From NCBI GenBank assembly GCA_029239415.1, contig JAQZAY010000266.1:1-5321 (forward strand): a DNA stretch of 5,321 nucleotides, written 5' to 3'. The position numbers and the translations under genes are program-made. The first letter of the stretch is position 1. Every line of letters begins with the position of its first letter. The DNA comes from Pseudomonas sp. (GTDB lineage: Bacteria > Pseudomonadota > Gammaproteobacteria > Pseudomonadales > Pseudomonadaceae). This document shows positions 1-5,202 of the stretch, piece after piece. The notes beneath the pieces were generated by a model. It had not been told where the DNA came from, did no database searches, and saw only the letters and a program-made list of their open reading frames with translations.

Positions 1-532
1 GCTGTTCATCCTGCTGCTGTCGCCGCTGATCGAACGCATCCCGCTGGCGGCCCTGGTCGGGGTGATGTTCGTGGTGGCGCAGCAGACCTTCGCCTGGGCA
101 TCGTTGCGCGTGCTGCACAAAGTGCCTGTCAATGACGTCCTGGCGATCATCGCCGTGACCGTGGTGACGGTGCTCACCGATCTGGCGACTGCGGTGCTGT
201 TCGGCATCGTCATCGCCGCCATCAGTTTTGCCTGGCAGCACGCCCGCGAGCTGTATGCGAGCGGCCACCTCGAGGCGGATGGCAGCAAGCTGTACACGGC
301 CCATGGCACCTTGTTCTTCGCGTCCACCACGCCGTTTCTCGACCAGTTCGATCCGGCCGGGGATCCCGAGCGGGTCACCCTGGACTGCCAGCACCTGACC
401 TTCGTCGACTATTCGGCGATCGCCGCGTTGAAGACCCTGCGCGAGCGCTACGCCAAGGCTGGCAAGCATCTGCGCGTGGTGCACCTGTCGGAGCGCTGCA
501 AGAAGCTGCTCAAGCGCGCCGGGGAGCATTGA
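1..532 (+). CDS. SulP-family anion transporter, C-terminal part with STAS domain (5' truncated by window edge)
   Basis: This is the last 176 codons of an inner-membrane secondary transporter of the SulP (SLC26-like) family, read in the frame beginning at base 2. The stop is TGA at 530-532. Visible residues 1-32 and about 46-78 are strongly hydrophobic and correspond to the last membrane segments. The stretch IPLAALVGVMFVVAQQTF is typical of SulP proteins. Residues from about 98 to 176 form a cytoplasmic STAS domain. Its conserved loop reads VDYSA (D136-Y137-S138), where anti-sigma-factor antagonists have a D-S-S/T-G type loop. SulP proteins carry sulfate, bicarbonate or other anions; the substrate cannot be told from this end. 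The gene converges on the next gene with a 27-bp gap. The family call is secure, and only the N-terminal portion and substrate are missing. Confidence 0.93.
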   Translation, partial: LFILLLSPLIERIPLAALVGVMFVVAQQTFAWASLRVLHKVPVNDVLAIIAVTVVTVLTDLATAVLFGIVIAAISFAWQHARELYASGHLEADGSKLYTAHGTLFFASTTPFLDQFDPAGDPERVTLDCQHLTFVDYSAIAALKTLRERYAKAGKHLRVVHLSERCKKLLKRAGEH

Positions 533-559
533 TCCACGGGTGATGACGCTGCGCGGACG

Positions 560-988
560 TCAGTCGCCGACGGCTTGCAGGTGCCAGGTACCGGCGTCCT
601 CGCGGGCCAGCCCACTGGCCGGCAGCAGGGCCAGCAGGCGTTCGTGCAGGCTGGCGTCGGTAAAGCCTTTCACGGTGTCGATCTCGAGCTCGCCGCGGGC
701 ATTCAGGTCGGTCTTGGTATAGGACAGCCATGCTTTCTTCAGGGCCTGCAGCACGTCGCTGCCTGCCGTCATCGCGAAGCGTCGATGCACCGGCTGACCC
801 TGCATCACGAAGGTGTGCCGATAGGTGTAAGTGCTGTCGTCGCCTTGCAGTTCCAGGCAGCGGTGGCAGCGGCACGGACCGTCGCCGAAGGCGTTGCGCA
901 GGTAAGTGTTGAAGTCGACCACAGGCTTGAGGGCCAGGCGTTTGTCGGTCTCGAACAGGTCGGCGATCAGGGGTGGCTCGGCGCTCAC
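560..988 (-). CDS. Conserved-looking hypothetical protein with CxCxxC cluster, 142 aa
   Basis: I do not recognise this family. The reading frame starts at GTG (complement of 986-988) and ends at TGA (complement of 560-562). The start is chosen because GAGGA lies 6 nt upstream on the minus strand (999-995) and there is no better in-frame start with a ribosome site. The protein is soluble-looking, with no signal peptide or membrane segment. A compact cysteine group C39-R-C41-H-R-C44 near the N-terminus could bind metal, but three cysteines and one histidine are not diagnostic. The rest is mixed alpha/beta in character, with a tyrosine-rich strand (STYTYRH) near residues 52-58. Two longer antisense frames cover the same DNA, but this frame has the more natural protein composition and a proper ribosome site. 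It converges with the SulP gene and diverges from the gene at 1162. Function is unknown. Confidence 0.75.
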   Translation of the reverse strand: MSAEPPLIADLFETDKRLALKPVVDFNTYLRNAFGDGPCRCHRCLELQGDDSTYTYRHTFVMQGQPVHRRFAMTAGSDVLQALKKAWLSYTKTDLNARGELEIDTVKGFTDASLHERLLALLPASGLAREDAGTWHLQAVGD

Positions 989-994
989 GGGCGA

Positions 995-999
995 TCCTC
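995..999 (-). promoter_or_regulatory. Shine-Dalgarno GAGGA for the GTG-start gene
   Basis: On the minus strand GAGGA is followed by a 6-nt spacer and the GTG at 988-986. It fixes the start of the 142-residue protein. An ATG at 1001-999 (minus) overlaps this site but is in another frame and has no ribosome site of its own. Confidence 0.65.
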
Positions 1000-1054
1000 A
1001 TGGTGGTAGGGCGGGCTTCGGCGCGCACCCTAGCAGATCGCGCCAGGGGAGGCC

Positions 1055-1156
1055 ATGACGGCGACGCCGCAGCCCAGGCTCGCCTATCGGCGCGCACTGG
1101 CATACCCTACGCACCTTCCGGCACCGCAGTGCCGTCCATTGCACCCCATGAGGTAG
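1055..1156 (+). CDS. Possible 33-codon upstream ORF ending on the next gene's ribosome site
   Basis: An ATG at 1055 opens a 33-codon frame that ends at TAG 1154-1156, only 5 nt before the TTG start at 1162. A purine run AGGGGAGG (1045-1052) precedes it, but the spacing is short: 2 nt from GGAGG and 4 nt from AGGGGA. The predicted peptide begins MTATPQPRLAYRR. It is rich in proline, arginine and alanine and resembles no family I know. The stop overlaps the GAGGT ribosome site of the next gene by one base, a geometry compatible with translational coupling. It may equally be chance in GC-rich DNA, so this is a weak candidate. Confidence 0.2.
   Translation: MTATPQPRLAYRRALAYPTHLPAPQCRPLHPMR
1119..1134 (+). 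repeat. Perfect 6-bp inverted repeat with CGCA loop
   Basis: CGGCAC (1119-1124) and GTGCCG (1129-1134) are exact reverse complements separated by CGCA. The site lies in the gap between the two divergent hypothetical genes and ends 15 nt before the ribosome site of the TTG-start gene. It could be a small leader hairpin or an operator. There is no T-run, so it is not a terminator. Confidence 0.4.
1150..1154 (+). promoter_or_regulatory. Shine-Dalgarno GAGGT deciding the TTG start at 1162
   Basis: GAGGT is separated by 7 nt from TTG at 1162-1164. The reading frame is open further upstream to 973, but none of the upstream in-frame starts has a comparable ribosome site. This one therefore fixes the start. 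Confidence 0.65.
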
Positions 1157-1161
1157 ATCGC

Positions 1162-1458
1162 TTGAGTCAGTTCCCGTACACCGCCACCGTGACCATCAGT
1201 GCAGAATCCCACGGGGGCGAGGTCGAGGCCGTCGAGAACACGGCCATGCGCATCGGGCTGGAAGCCGTGACCGAAACCCTGAAAAAAGCCCACTTCATCG
1301 GCACGCTGGCCGCGCCGGACGGTGCGACCCACATCTGCGTCACCCTGGAGAACGGGCTGAGCTACTACGGCCCGATCGTCAACGGGCACGCCGAGCTCGA
1401 AGGGGGCTGGATCGCCTTCGAGTCGGACATGCTGACGCCTCAGGAGCTGGGGCTCTAA
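1162..1458 (+). CDS. Hypothetical small protein, 98 aa, TTG start
   Basis: I do not recognise the family. The chosen start is TTG at 1162, giving a protein that begins MSQFPYTATVTISAES and ends at TAA 1456-1458. A well-spaced GAGGT supports it, while the frame upstream encodes arginine- and alanine-rich sequence that does not look like real protein. The protein is soluble, acidic and has no signal peptide. The pattern suggests an N-terminal beta strand, a helix around residues 20-43 (with KK at 41-42), then strands around ATHICVTLEN and the tail EGGWIAFESDM. Its stop overlaps the stop of the convergent aminotransferase by four bases. Residue composition and codon use look like those of a genuine Pseudomonas gene. 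Function is unknown. Confidence 0.75.
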   Translation: MSQFPYTATVTISAESHGGEVEAVENTAMRIGLEAVTETLKKAHFIGTLAAPDGATHICVTLENGLSYYGPIVNGHAELEGGWIAFESDMLTPQELGL

Positions 1459-2711
1459 ACGCTTTCCAGCTCGCCCAGGCACTGCTCGAGAATGTCCAGG
1501 CCCTCCTCGAGCACTGCAGGCTCGATGGTCAAGGGCGCCAGCAGGCGCACGATATGCCGGGCCTTGCCGCTGGGCATCAACAGCAACCCCCGCGCTCGGG
1601 CCAGGGTCAGCAACCGGGCCAGTTGCGCCGGTGCCGGCTTGCCCTCGGCATCGACGATCTCGAGCCCGCGCATGGCGCCCACGCCGGTCAGCCGGCCCAG
1701 GGGCGAGGTCAGGCCCTGCTCGACCCAGCGTTCGTAGCGTGTGGCGATGGCCTGGGCCTGGCGCTCGCCCCAGGTCGCCAGGTGCTCGTCGCTCATCTGC
1801 GCCAGGCTTGCCAGCGCTGCCGCGCAGGCGATCGGGTTGCCCGAGTAGGTGCCCCCCAGGCCGCCCTTGGGCAGCGCGTCCAGCAGCGCACGCCGGCCCA
1901 GTACCGCGCCGAGGGGCATGCCGCCGGCGATGCTCTTGGCCAGCAGCAGCAGGTCCGGCTCGATCCCCAGGCGCGGGAAGTCGAAGCGCTGGCCTGTGCG
2001 GCCGAAGCCTGACTGGATCTCATCGATGATGATCAGGATGCCGTGATCGTCGCAGAAGCGTCGCAGCGCCTGGGCGAAGGCCGGGTCCAGCGCCAGGAAG
2101 CCCCCTTCGCCCTGCACCGGCTCCAGGATGAACGCGGCCACGTCCTCTACTGACAGTTCCACGCTGAACAGCCGTTCCAGTGCCGCCCAGGCCTGGGCAC
2201 AGGTCACGCCGCTGTCGGCGCTGGGGTAGGGCAGGTGATAGGCCGGCCCAGGCAGTTCGCCGACACGTTGCTTGTAAGGCGCGACCTTGCCGTTGAGGTT
2301 GAGCGTTGCCAGGGTTCGCCCGTGGAAGGCACCGTCGAAGGCGATGATCGCGCGCTTGCCGGTGGCGCCGCGCACGATCTTCAGTGCGTTCTCGGCGGCC
2401 TCCGCGCCACTGTTGGTCAGCATGCCGGCCACCGGGTACGACACCGGCACGAAGGCGCCGAGCCGCTCCATCAGGGTCAGGTAGAGCTGATGGGGCGCGG
2501 CGTTGAACGCAGCGTGCGTCAGGCGCGTGGCCTGGTCCTGGATGGCTGCCACCACGGCCGGGTTGCAATGCCCCAGGTTGAGCACGCCGATGCCGCCGAT
2601 GAAGTCGATGTAGCGCGTGCCCGCCGTGTCCCAGACTTCGGCATTGCGACCGTGGGAGAGGGTGATGGGGTGCACGATGGCGAGGGATGCGCTGATGCTT
2701 TCCGGGTTCAT
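1455..2711 (-). CDS. amaC: Class-III PLP aminotransferase, 2-aminoadipate/4-aminobutyrate type (AmaC/GabT-like)
   Basis: A 418-residue cytosolic fold-type I, class-III aminotransferase that uses pyridoxal phosphate to move an amino group from a terminal-amine or 2-amino dicarboxylic substrate to 2-oxoglutarate. Visible landmarks in order are SGAEAAENALK (101-111, phosphate-binding loop), FHGRT (129-133), EPVQGEGG (197-204), DEIQSGFGRTG (230-240, with D230 and Q233 contacting the cofactor), the Schiff-base lysine K259 in LLLLAKSIAGGMPLG, and GGTYSGNP (286-293, T288 to the phosphate). Length is normal and nothing is missing. The ATG at 2711 has only a weak AGG 5 nt upstream. From memory it closely resembles P. 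putida KT2440 PP_4108, shown to be a 2-aminoadipate aminotransferase of D-lysine catabolism; automatic annotation would often say GabT. It is transcribed away from a GabP-type permease. Fold and chemistry are certain; substrate is inferred. Confidence 0.95.
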   Translation of the reverse strand: MNPESISASLAIVHPITLSHGRNAEVWDTAGTRYIDFIGGIGVLNLGHCNPAVVAAIQDQATRLTHAAFNAAPHQLYLTLMERLGAFVPVSYPVAGMLTNSGAEAAENALKIVRGATGKRAIIAFDGAFHGRTLATLNLNGKVAPYKQRVGELPGPAYHLPYPSADSGVTCAQAWAALERLFSVELSVEDVAAFILEPVQGEGGFLALDPAFAQALRRFCDDHGILIIIDEIQSGFGRTGQRFDFPRLGIEPDLLLLAKSIAGGMPLGAVLGRRALLDALPKGGLGGTYSGNPIACAAALASLAQMSDEHLATWGERQAQAIATRYERWVEQGLTSPLGRLTGVGAMRGLEIVDAEGKPAPAQLARLLTLARARGLLLMPSGKARHIVRLLAPLTIEPAVLEEGLDILEQCLGELESV

Positions 2712-2792
2712 GAGTGCCTGGGCCTGGATCGAGGAAGGCCTCCATCGAACCCTGGCACGGCCGGTGGGTGCAAACGAATAATTGGATTGCAG

Positions 2793-2815
2793 TCATTCCT
2801 TCGAGTCGTGAATGA
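2793..2815. repeat. Inverted repeat TCATTC-N11-GAATGA, possible operator
   Basis: Exact 6-bp arms at 2793-2798 and 2810-2815 with an 11-bp spacer, so the arm centres are about 17 bp apart, close to one and a half helical turns. It lies about 80-105 bp upstream of the aminotransferase start. The wide spacing is more like a dimeric regulator site than a stable hairpin. No regulator can be named. Confidence 0.35.
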
Positions 2816-2866
2816 ATGTACGTGGCTTGATTTGAACTGAGCGGTTGCTTGCTGTTGGAGCCATCC

Positions 2867-2881
2867 ATTCCCTGTGGGAAT
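2867..2881. repeat. Inverted repeat ATTCCC-TGT-GGGAAT, possible operator
   Basis: A perfect 15-bp dyad with 6-bp arms (2867-2872 and 2876-2881) around TGT. It lies about 22 bp upstream of the candidate permease -35 element and about midway between the two divergent genes. With no following T-run it is not a terminator. An activator or repressor site is the simplest reading. Confidence 0.4.
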
Positions 2882-2902
2882 TACATGCGTCCAAAAGGTC
2901 GT

Positions 2903-2932
2903 TTGTTGGCCTGCGCAACGTGACGGGATACT
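2903..2932 (+). promoter_or_regulatory. Candidate sigma-70 promoter for the permease
   Basis: TTGTTG (2903-2908), an 18-bp spacer and GATACT (2927-2932) make a moderate match to -35 and -10 consensus, with transcription expected to start near 2939. This would give a leader of about 225 nt before the permease ATG. The same -10 can pair with TTGGCC (2906-2911), but at a poor 15-bp spacing. Predicted by eye only. Confidence 0.4.
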
Positions 2933-2934
2933 GA

Positions 2935-2970
2935 CCTGCATCAACGATGACAATCCGCCAGCGATGCAGG
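2935..2970. repeat. Perfect 8-bp inverted repeat CCTGCATC-N20-GATGCAGG over the predicted start site
   Basis: The arms at 2935-2942 and 2963-2970 are exact reverse complements separated by 20 nt. The left arm begins just after the candidate -10 box and spans the expected transcription start. The right arm overlaps the AGGAG (2968-2972) that precedes the 37-codon frame. On DNA this would be well placed for a repressor. In RNA, if transcription starts far enough upstream, pairing would bury that ribosome site. Confidence 0.45.
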
Positions 2971-2982
2971 AGTGAGAACAAG

Positions 2983-3096
2983 ATGGTTGTTGATGCGCCT
3001 ACCTACCCGGATCGACGCGCCAGGTCGCGTGCCTTGGCCGCTGCCGATCGGTCCGTTGCGACGGCTGCAGAACCGACGTGGTCGTCGTACCGCTGA
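2983..3096 (+). CDS. Possible 37-codon leader ORF upstream of the permease
   Basis: ATG at 2983 follows AGGAG (2968-2972) with a 10-nt spacer, slightly longer than ideal. The frame runs 37 codons to TGA 3094-3096, giving a peptide that starts MVVDAPTYPDRRARSRALAA. It is arginine- and alanine-rich, has no membrane segment and no family resemblance. Its stop lies at the 3' arm of the hairpin 3078-3100, and it ends 67 nt before the permease start. It is not in the permease frame. A regulatory leader peptide is possible. Arginine-rich composition is also what a random frame in GC-rich DNA looks like, so this stays tentative. Confidence 0.25.
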   Translation: MVVDAPTYPDRRARSRALAAADRSVATAAEPTWSSYR

Positions 3097-3100
3097 CCAC
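3078..3100 (+). repeat. Leader hairpin GTGGTC / GACCAC
   Basis: Exact 6-bp arms at 3078-3083 and 3095-3100 enclose an 11-nt loop. The TGA stop of the 37-codon frame spans the loop edge and right arm. A run of five T (3112-3116) follows, but 11 nt after the stem, which is too far for a standard intrinsic terminator. It could be a leader RNA structure that a ribosome on the short frame would disrupt. Confidence 0.3.
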
Positions 3101-3128
3101 ATGGCCCTGCCTTTTTCGTCGATCCACC

Positions 3129-3143
3129 GCCGCCCCGGGCGGC
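3129..3143 (+). repeat. GC-only hairpin GCCGCC-CCG-GGCGGC just before the permease ribosome site
   Basis: A perfect six-pair, all-GC stem with a three-base loop that ends 9 nt upstream of the GAGGG ribosome site at 3153. It does not cover the ribosome site itself. It could influence access to it or block read-through from upstream translation. GC-rich DNA forms such stems by chance fairly often. Confidence 0.35.
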
Positions 3144-3152
3144 TGCCCACTC

Positions 3153-3157
3153 GAGGG
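3153..3157 (+). promoter_or_regulatory. Shine-Dalgarno GAGGG fixing the permease start
   Basis: GAGGG is 6 nt from ATG 3164. Two earlier in-frame starts (GTG 2972 and ATG 3101) lack properly spaced ribosome sites and would add sequence unlike any transporter N-terminus. Confidence 0.75.
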
Positions 3158-3163
3158 TTCCCC

Positions 3164-4570
3164 ATGGCTTCACATCCACACAAAAAACAACGCACCTTGC
3201 AGCATGGCCTCACCGCCCGCCAGGTGTCGATGATCTCCATCGCTGGGATCATCGGCGCGGGCCTGTTCATCGGCTCGTCCAACGCCATCGCCACCGCCGG
3301 CCCTGCGATCCTGATCTCCTACGCCCTGACCGGGCTGCTGGTCCTGCTGGTCATGCGCATGCTCGGCGAGATGGCCATCGCCAACCCCAACAGCGGGTCG
3401 TTCTCCACCTACGCCAGCGAGGCCATTGGCCCGTGGGCCGGGTTCACCATCGGCTGGCTGTACTGGTGGTTCTGGGTGCTGATCATTCCGGTCGAAGCCA
3501 TCGCCGGGGCCGGCATCCTGCATGCCTGGTTCCCCGCGGTGCCGTCCTGGGCCTTCGCCTTCCTGATCATGCTCGTACTGTCGGGCAGCAACCTGGTCAG
3601 CGTGAAAAACTTCGGCGAGTTCGAATACTGGTTCGCGCTGGTCAAGGTGATCGCCATCGTCGCCTTCATCATCGTCTGTACCCTGGCAGTGACAGGCTTC
3701 TGGCCGCTGGCGTCGGTGTCCGGCATCAGCCAGCTCTGGGCGCATGGCGGGTTCATGCCCAATGGGTTCGGCACGGTGCTGGGTGGTGTGCTGATCACGA
3801 TCTTCTCGTTCTTCGGGGCCGAGATCGTGACCATCGCGGCGGACGAAACCGCCAACCCTCAGGAGAAGATCCGCCGCGCCACCAACCTGGTGGTCTACCG
3901 CATCGCCATTTTCTACCTGGCCTCGATCTTTCTGGTGGTGTCGCTGGTGGCCTGGAACGACCCGGCGCTGAAGTCGGTGGGGTCGTTCCAACGTGCATTG
4001 GAGGTGCTGAACGTGCCGGGTGCCAAGCTGATGGTCGACCTGGTGGTGCTGGTGGCGGTGACCAGTTGCATGAACTCGGGGCTTTACACCGCGTCGCGCA
4101 TGCTCTACTCGCTGAGTGCCCGGGGCGAAGCGCCCGTCAGCGTCCGACGCATCTCGGGGAGCGGCGTGCCCACGGTGGCCGTGCTCCTGTCGACCCTGGC
4201 CGGGTTCGCGGGGTGCCTGGTCAACTATGCCTTTCCGGGCAAGGTCTTCGGTTTCCTGCTGTCGACCACCGGCGCCATCGCCTTGCTGGTGTACCTGGTG
4301 ATCGCCGTTTCGCAACTGCGCATGCGTGCCCGGGCCGAGCGCGATGGGACGGTCCTGGCGCTGAAGATGTGGTTGTTCCCCTGGCTGACCTGGCTGGTGA
4401 TCGGTCTGATCGCCTTGGTCCTGGGCTACATGCTGTTCAGCGATGCCTACCGCTACGAGACCCTGATGACGGTTGGCGTGGCCACGGCGATCCTGGGTAT
4501 CTATGCCGTCCGCCGCCGACCGGTGACCGCAGCGCCAGCGTCGCAGCGGGCGGAGCAGGGCAGGGCGTGA
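3164..4570 (+). CDS. gabP: GabP-type amino acid permease (APC superfamily, AAT family)
   Basis: A 468-residue inner-membrane proton-coupled symporter of the amino acid/polyamine/organocation superfamily, strongly resembling E. coli GabP. A short basic N-terminus (KKQR, 7-10) is followed by about twelve hydrophobic segments. Segment 1 (about 22-39) carries the substrate-binding G28-I-I-G-A-G33 break. Other landmarks shared with GabP are SGSFSTYA (77-84), GWLYWWFWVLIIP (97-109), GSNLVSVKNFGEFE (141-154), SFFGAEIVTIAADE (215-228), VTSCMNS (299-305, with C302 at the place of the GabP cysteine known for thiol sensitivity), TASRMLYSLS (309-318) and YLVIAVSQLRMR (377-388). Length is normal. It diverges from a 2-aminoadipate/GABA-type aminotransferase, so the cargo may be GABA, 5-aminovalerate or another lysine-derived amino acid. 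A hairpin terminator follows 18 nt after the stop. Confidence 0.93.
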   Translation: MASHPHKKQRTLQHGLTARQVSMISIAGIIGAGLFIGSSNAIATAGPAILISYALTGLLVLLVMRMLGEMAIANPNSGSFSTYASEAIGPWAGFTIGWLYWWFWVLIIPVEAIAGAGILHAWFPAVPSWAFAFLIMLVLSGSNLVSVKNFGEFEYWFALVKVIAIVAFIIVCTLAVTGFWPLASVSGISQLWAHGGFMPNGFGTVLGGVLITIFSFFGAEIVTIAADETANPQEKIRRATNLVVYRIAIFYLASIFLVVSLVAWNDPALKSVGSFQRALEVLNVPGAKLMVDLVVLVAVTSCMNSGLYTASRMLYSLSARGEAPVSVRRISGSGVPTVAVLLSTLAGFAGCLVNYAFPGKVFGFLLSTTGAIALLVYLVIAVSQLRMRARAERDGTVLALKMWLFPWLTWLVIGLIALVLGYMLFSDAYRYETLMTVGVATAILGIYAVRRRPVTAAPASQRAEQGRA

Positions 4571-4588
4571 ATACCGCCTGAGTAGCGA

Positions 4589-4616
4589 CCCTGCGCGGCG
4601 GCTCCAACGCGCAGGG
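4589..4616 (+). terminator. GC-rich hairpin, likely transcription terminator of the permease gene
   Basis: CCCTGCGCG (4589-4597) and CGCGCAGGG (4608-4616) are perfect 9-bp arms around a 10-nt loop, starting 18 nt after the permease stop. The following sequence GTTGATCTTGTG is only moderately T-rich, so termination may be partial. Position and stem strength make a terminator the best reading. Confidence 0.6.
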
Positions 4617-4617
4617 G

Positions 4618-4647
4618 TTGATCTTGTGAGTTCGAAAGGTCCATAAA
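4618..4647 (+). promoter_or_regulatory. Weak candidate promoter for the acetyltransferase gene
   Basis: TTGATC (4618-4623), an 18-bp spacer and CATAAA (4642-4647) give a loose sigma-70 match between the hairpin and the acetyltransferase start, where a promoter would be expected if the hairpin terminates. Judged by eye only. Confidence 0.25.
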
Positions 4648-4688
4648 GTCCCGTCAAGCCGACCTTAGCGCCTACCGAGATTGCCGCC

Positions 4689-5192
4689 ATGGACGCACGC
4701 CCTGCCGTCGACCTGCTTCCCGCCACCGAGGACGACCTGCCGTTCGCCCGCACACTCACCCAACAGGCCATGCAGCCGTACTACCAGCGCTTCGACCTGG
4801 ACTGGACCGACGACGCCTTCGACCAGGCCTGGGGCTGGCGCGAGCAGTGGCGGATCCTGCACGACGACCGGCGGGCGGGGTATTGCAGCCTCAGTCAGGA
4901 CCACCATGCATTGTTCATCCGCGAGCTGCACCTGCTGCCCGAGCACCGGGGCCAGGGCGTAGGCGGGCGTGTCCTGGAGCGTCTCGCCGCCTGGGCTGCC
5001 GAGCGGCGCCTGCCGGCCTTGCGGTTGATGGTCTTTCGCGGCAATCCTGCCCGCCATCTCTACCTGCGCCATGGTTTCGTCGAGGTGGGCGAGGACGCGT
5101 GCTTCCTGCGCCTGCAACGTGTCCTCGTTCCCGGCACCGTTCGCCTTCGCACGTCGGTGGCGAAACTGCAATTGGACGATGGGATACGCTAG
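4689..5192 (+). CDS. GNAT-family N-acetyltransferase, 167 aa
   Basis: A cytosolic GCN5-related acetyltransferase that would transfer an acetyl group from acetyl-CoA to an unknown amine. The N-terminal part (VDLLPATEDDLPFARTLTQQ, residues 7-26) is the usual first strand and helix. Motif A, which holds the acetyl-CoA pyrophosphate, is at residues 79-99 with the R87-G-Q-G90-V-G92 signature. Motif B follows as N119-P-A-R-H-L-Y125-L-R-H-G129-F, where the tyrosine is the common general acid. The ATG at 4689 has only a weak GAGA 8 nt upstream, but the sequence from there matches the fold and no better start is seen. The last 20 or so residues after FLRLQR lie beyond the usual end of the fold. It sits between a hairpin terminator and gacA, with a 62-bp gap before gacA. 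The substrate cannot be told. Confidence 0.9.
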   Translation: MDARPAVDLLPATEDDLPFARTLTQQAMQPYYQRFDLDWTDDAFDQAWGWREQWRILHDDRRAGYCSLSQDHHALFIRELHLLPEHRGQGVGGRVLERLAAWAAERRLPALRLMVFRGNPARHLYLRHGFVEVGEDACFLRLQRVLVPGTVRLRTSVAKLQLDDGIR

Positions 5193-5202
5193 GTGGGCCA
5201 TG

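Larger units (their letters stand above)
2712..3163. promoter_or_regulatory. 452-bp divergent control region between aminotransferase and permease
   Basis: No established gene lies here. The left half is less GC-rich than the neighbouring coding DNA and carries three inverted repeats (2793-2815, 2867-2881, 2935-2970) and a plausible sigma-70 promoter for the permease (2903-2932). The right half (about 2983-3163) is a GC-rich leader with a 37-codon open frame and two hairpins. I could not identify a convincing promoter for the aminotransferase on the minus strand, and I saw no sigma-54 element with the required GG-N10-GC spacing. Such a long divergent region with several dyads suggests control by one or more DNA-binding regulators encoded outside the window. 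Confidence 0.6.

Noticed and set aside
544..562. Inverted repeat TGACG-N9-CGTCA as a bidirectional terminator between the convergent genes
   Set aside because: Only five pairs with a 9-nt loop, no T-run on either strand, and it overlaps a stop codon; too weak to call.
575..1009. Forward 144-codon frame over the 142-residue gene
   Set aside because: It has no convincing ribosome site, and the minus-strand frame has the better composition and start.
973..1161. In-frame upstream extension of the 98-residue gene
   Set aside because: The upstream starts lack ribosome sites, the translation is low-complexity and arginine/alanine-rich, and it would overlap the start of the divergent gene.
2751..2776. 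Sigma-54 promoter suggested by CTGGCACGG
   Set aside because: The required GC dinucleotide is not 10 bp after GG; the nearest GC is 14 bp away.
2972..3163. Extended permease N-terminus from GTG 2972 or ATG 3101
   Set aside because: GTG 2972 directly abuts AGGA with no spacer and ATG 3101 has no ribosome site. The added residues are arginine- and proline-rich and unlike GabP, whereas ATG 3164 has GAGGG at 6 nt.
3170..4771. Long 533-codon antisense frame over the permease
   Set aside because: Its product is rich in His, Arg, Gly and Gln with no domain, as expected opposite a GC-rich membrane-protein gene. The sense frame is an unmistakable transporter.
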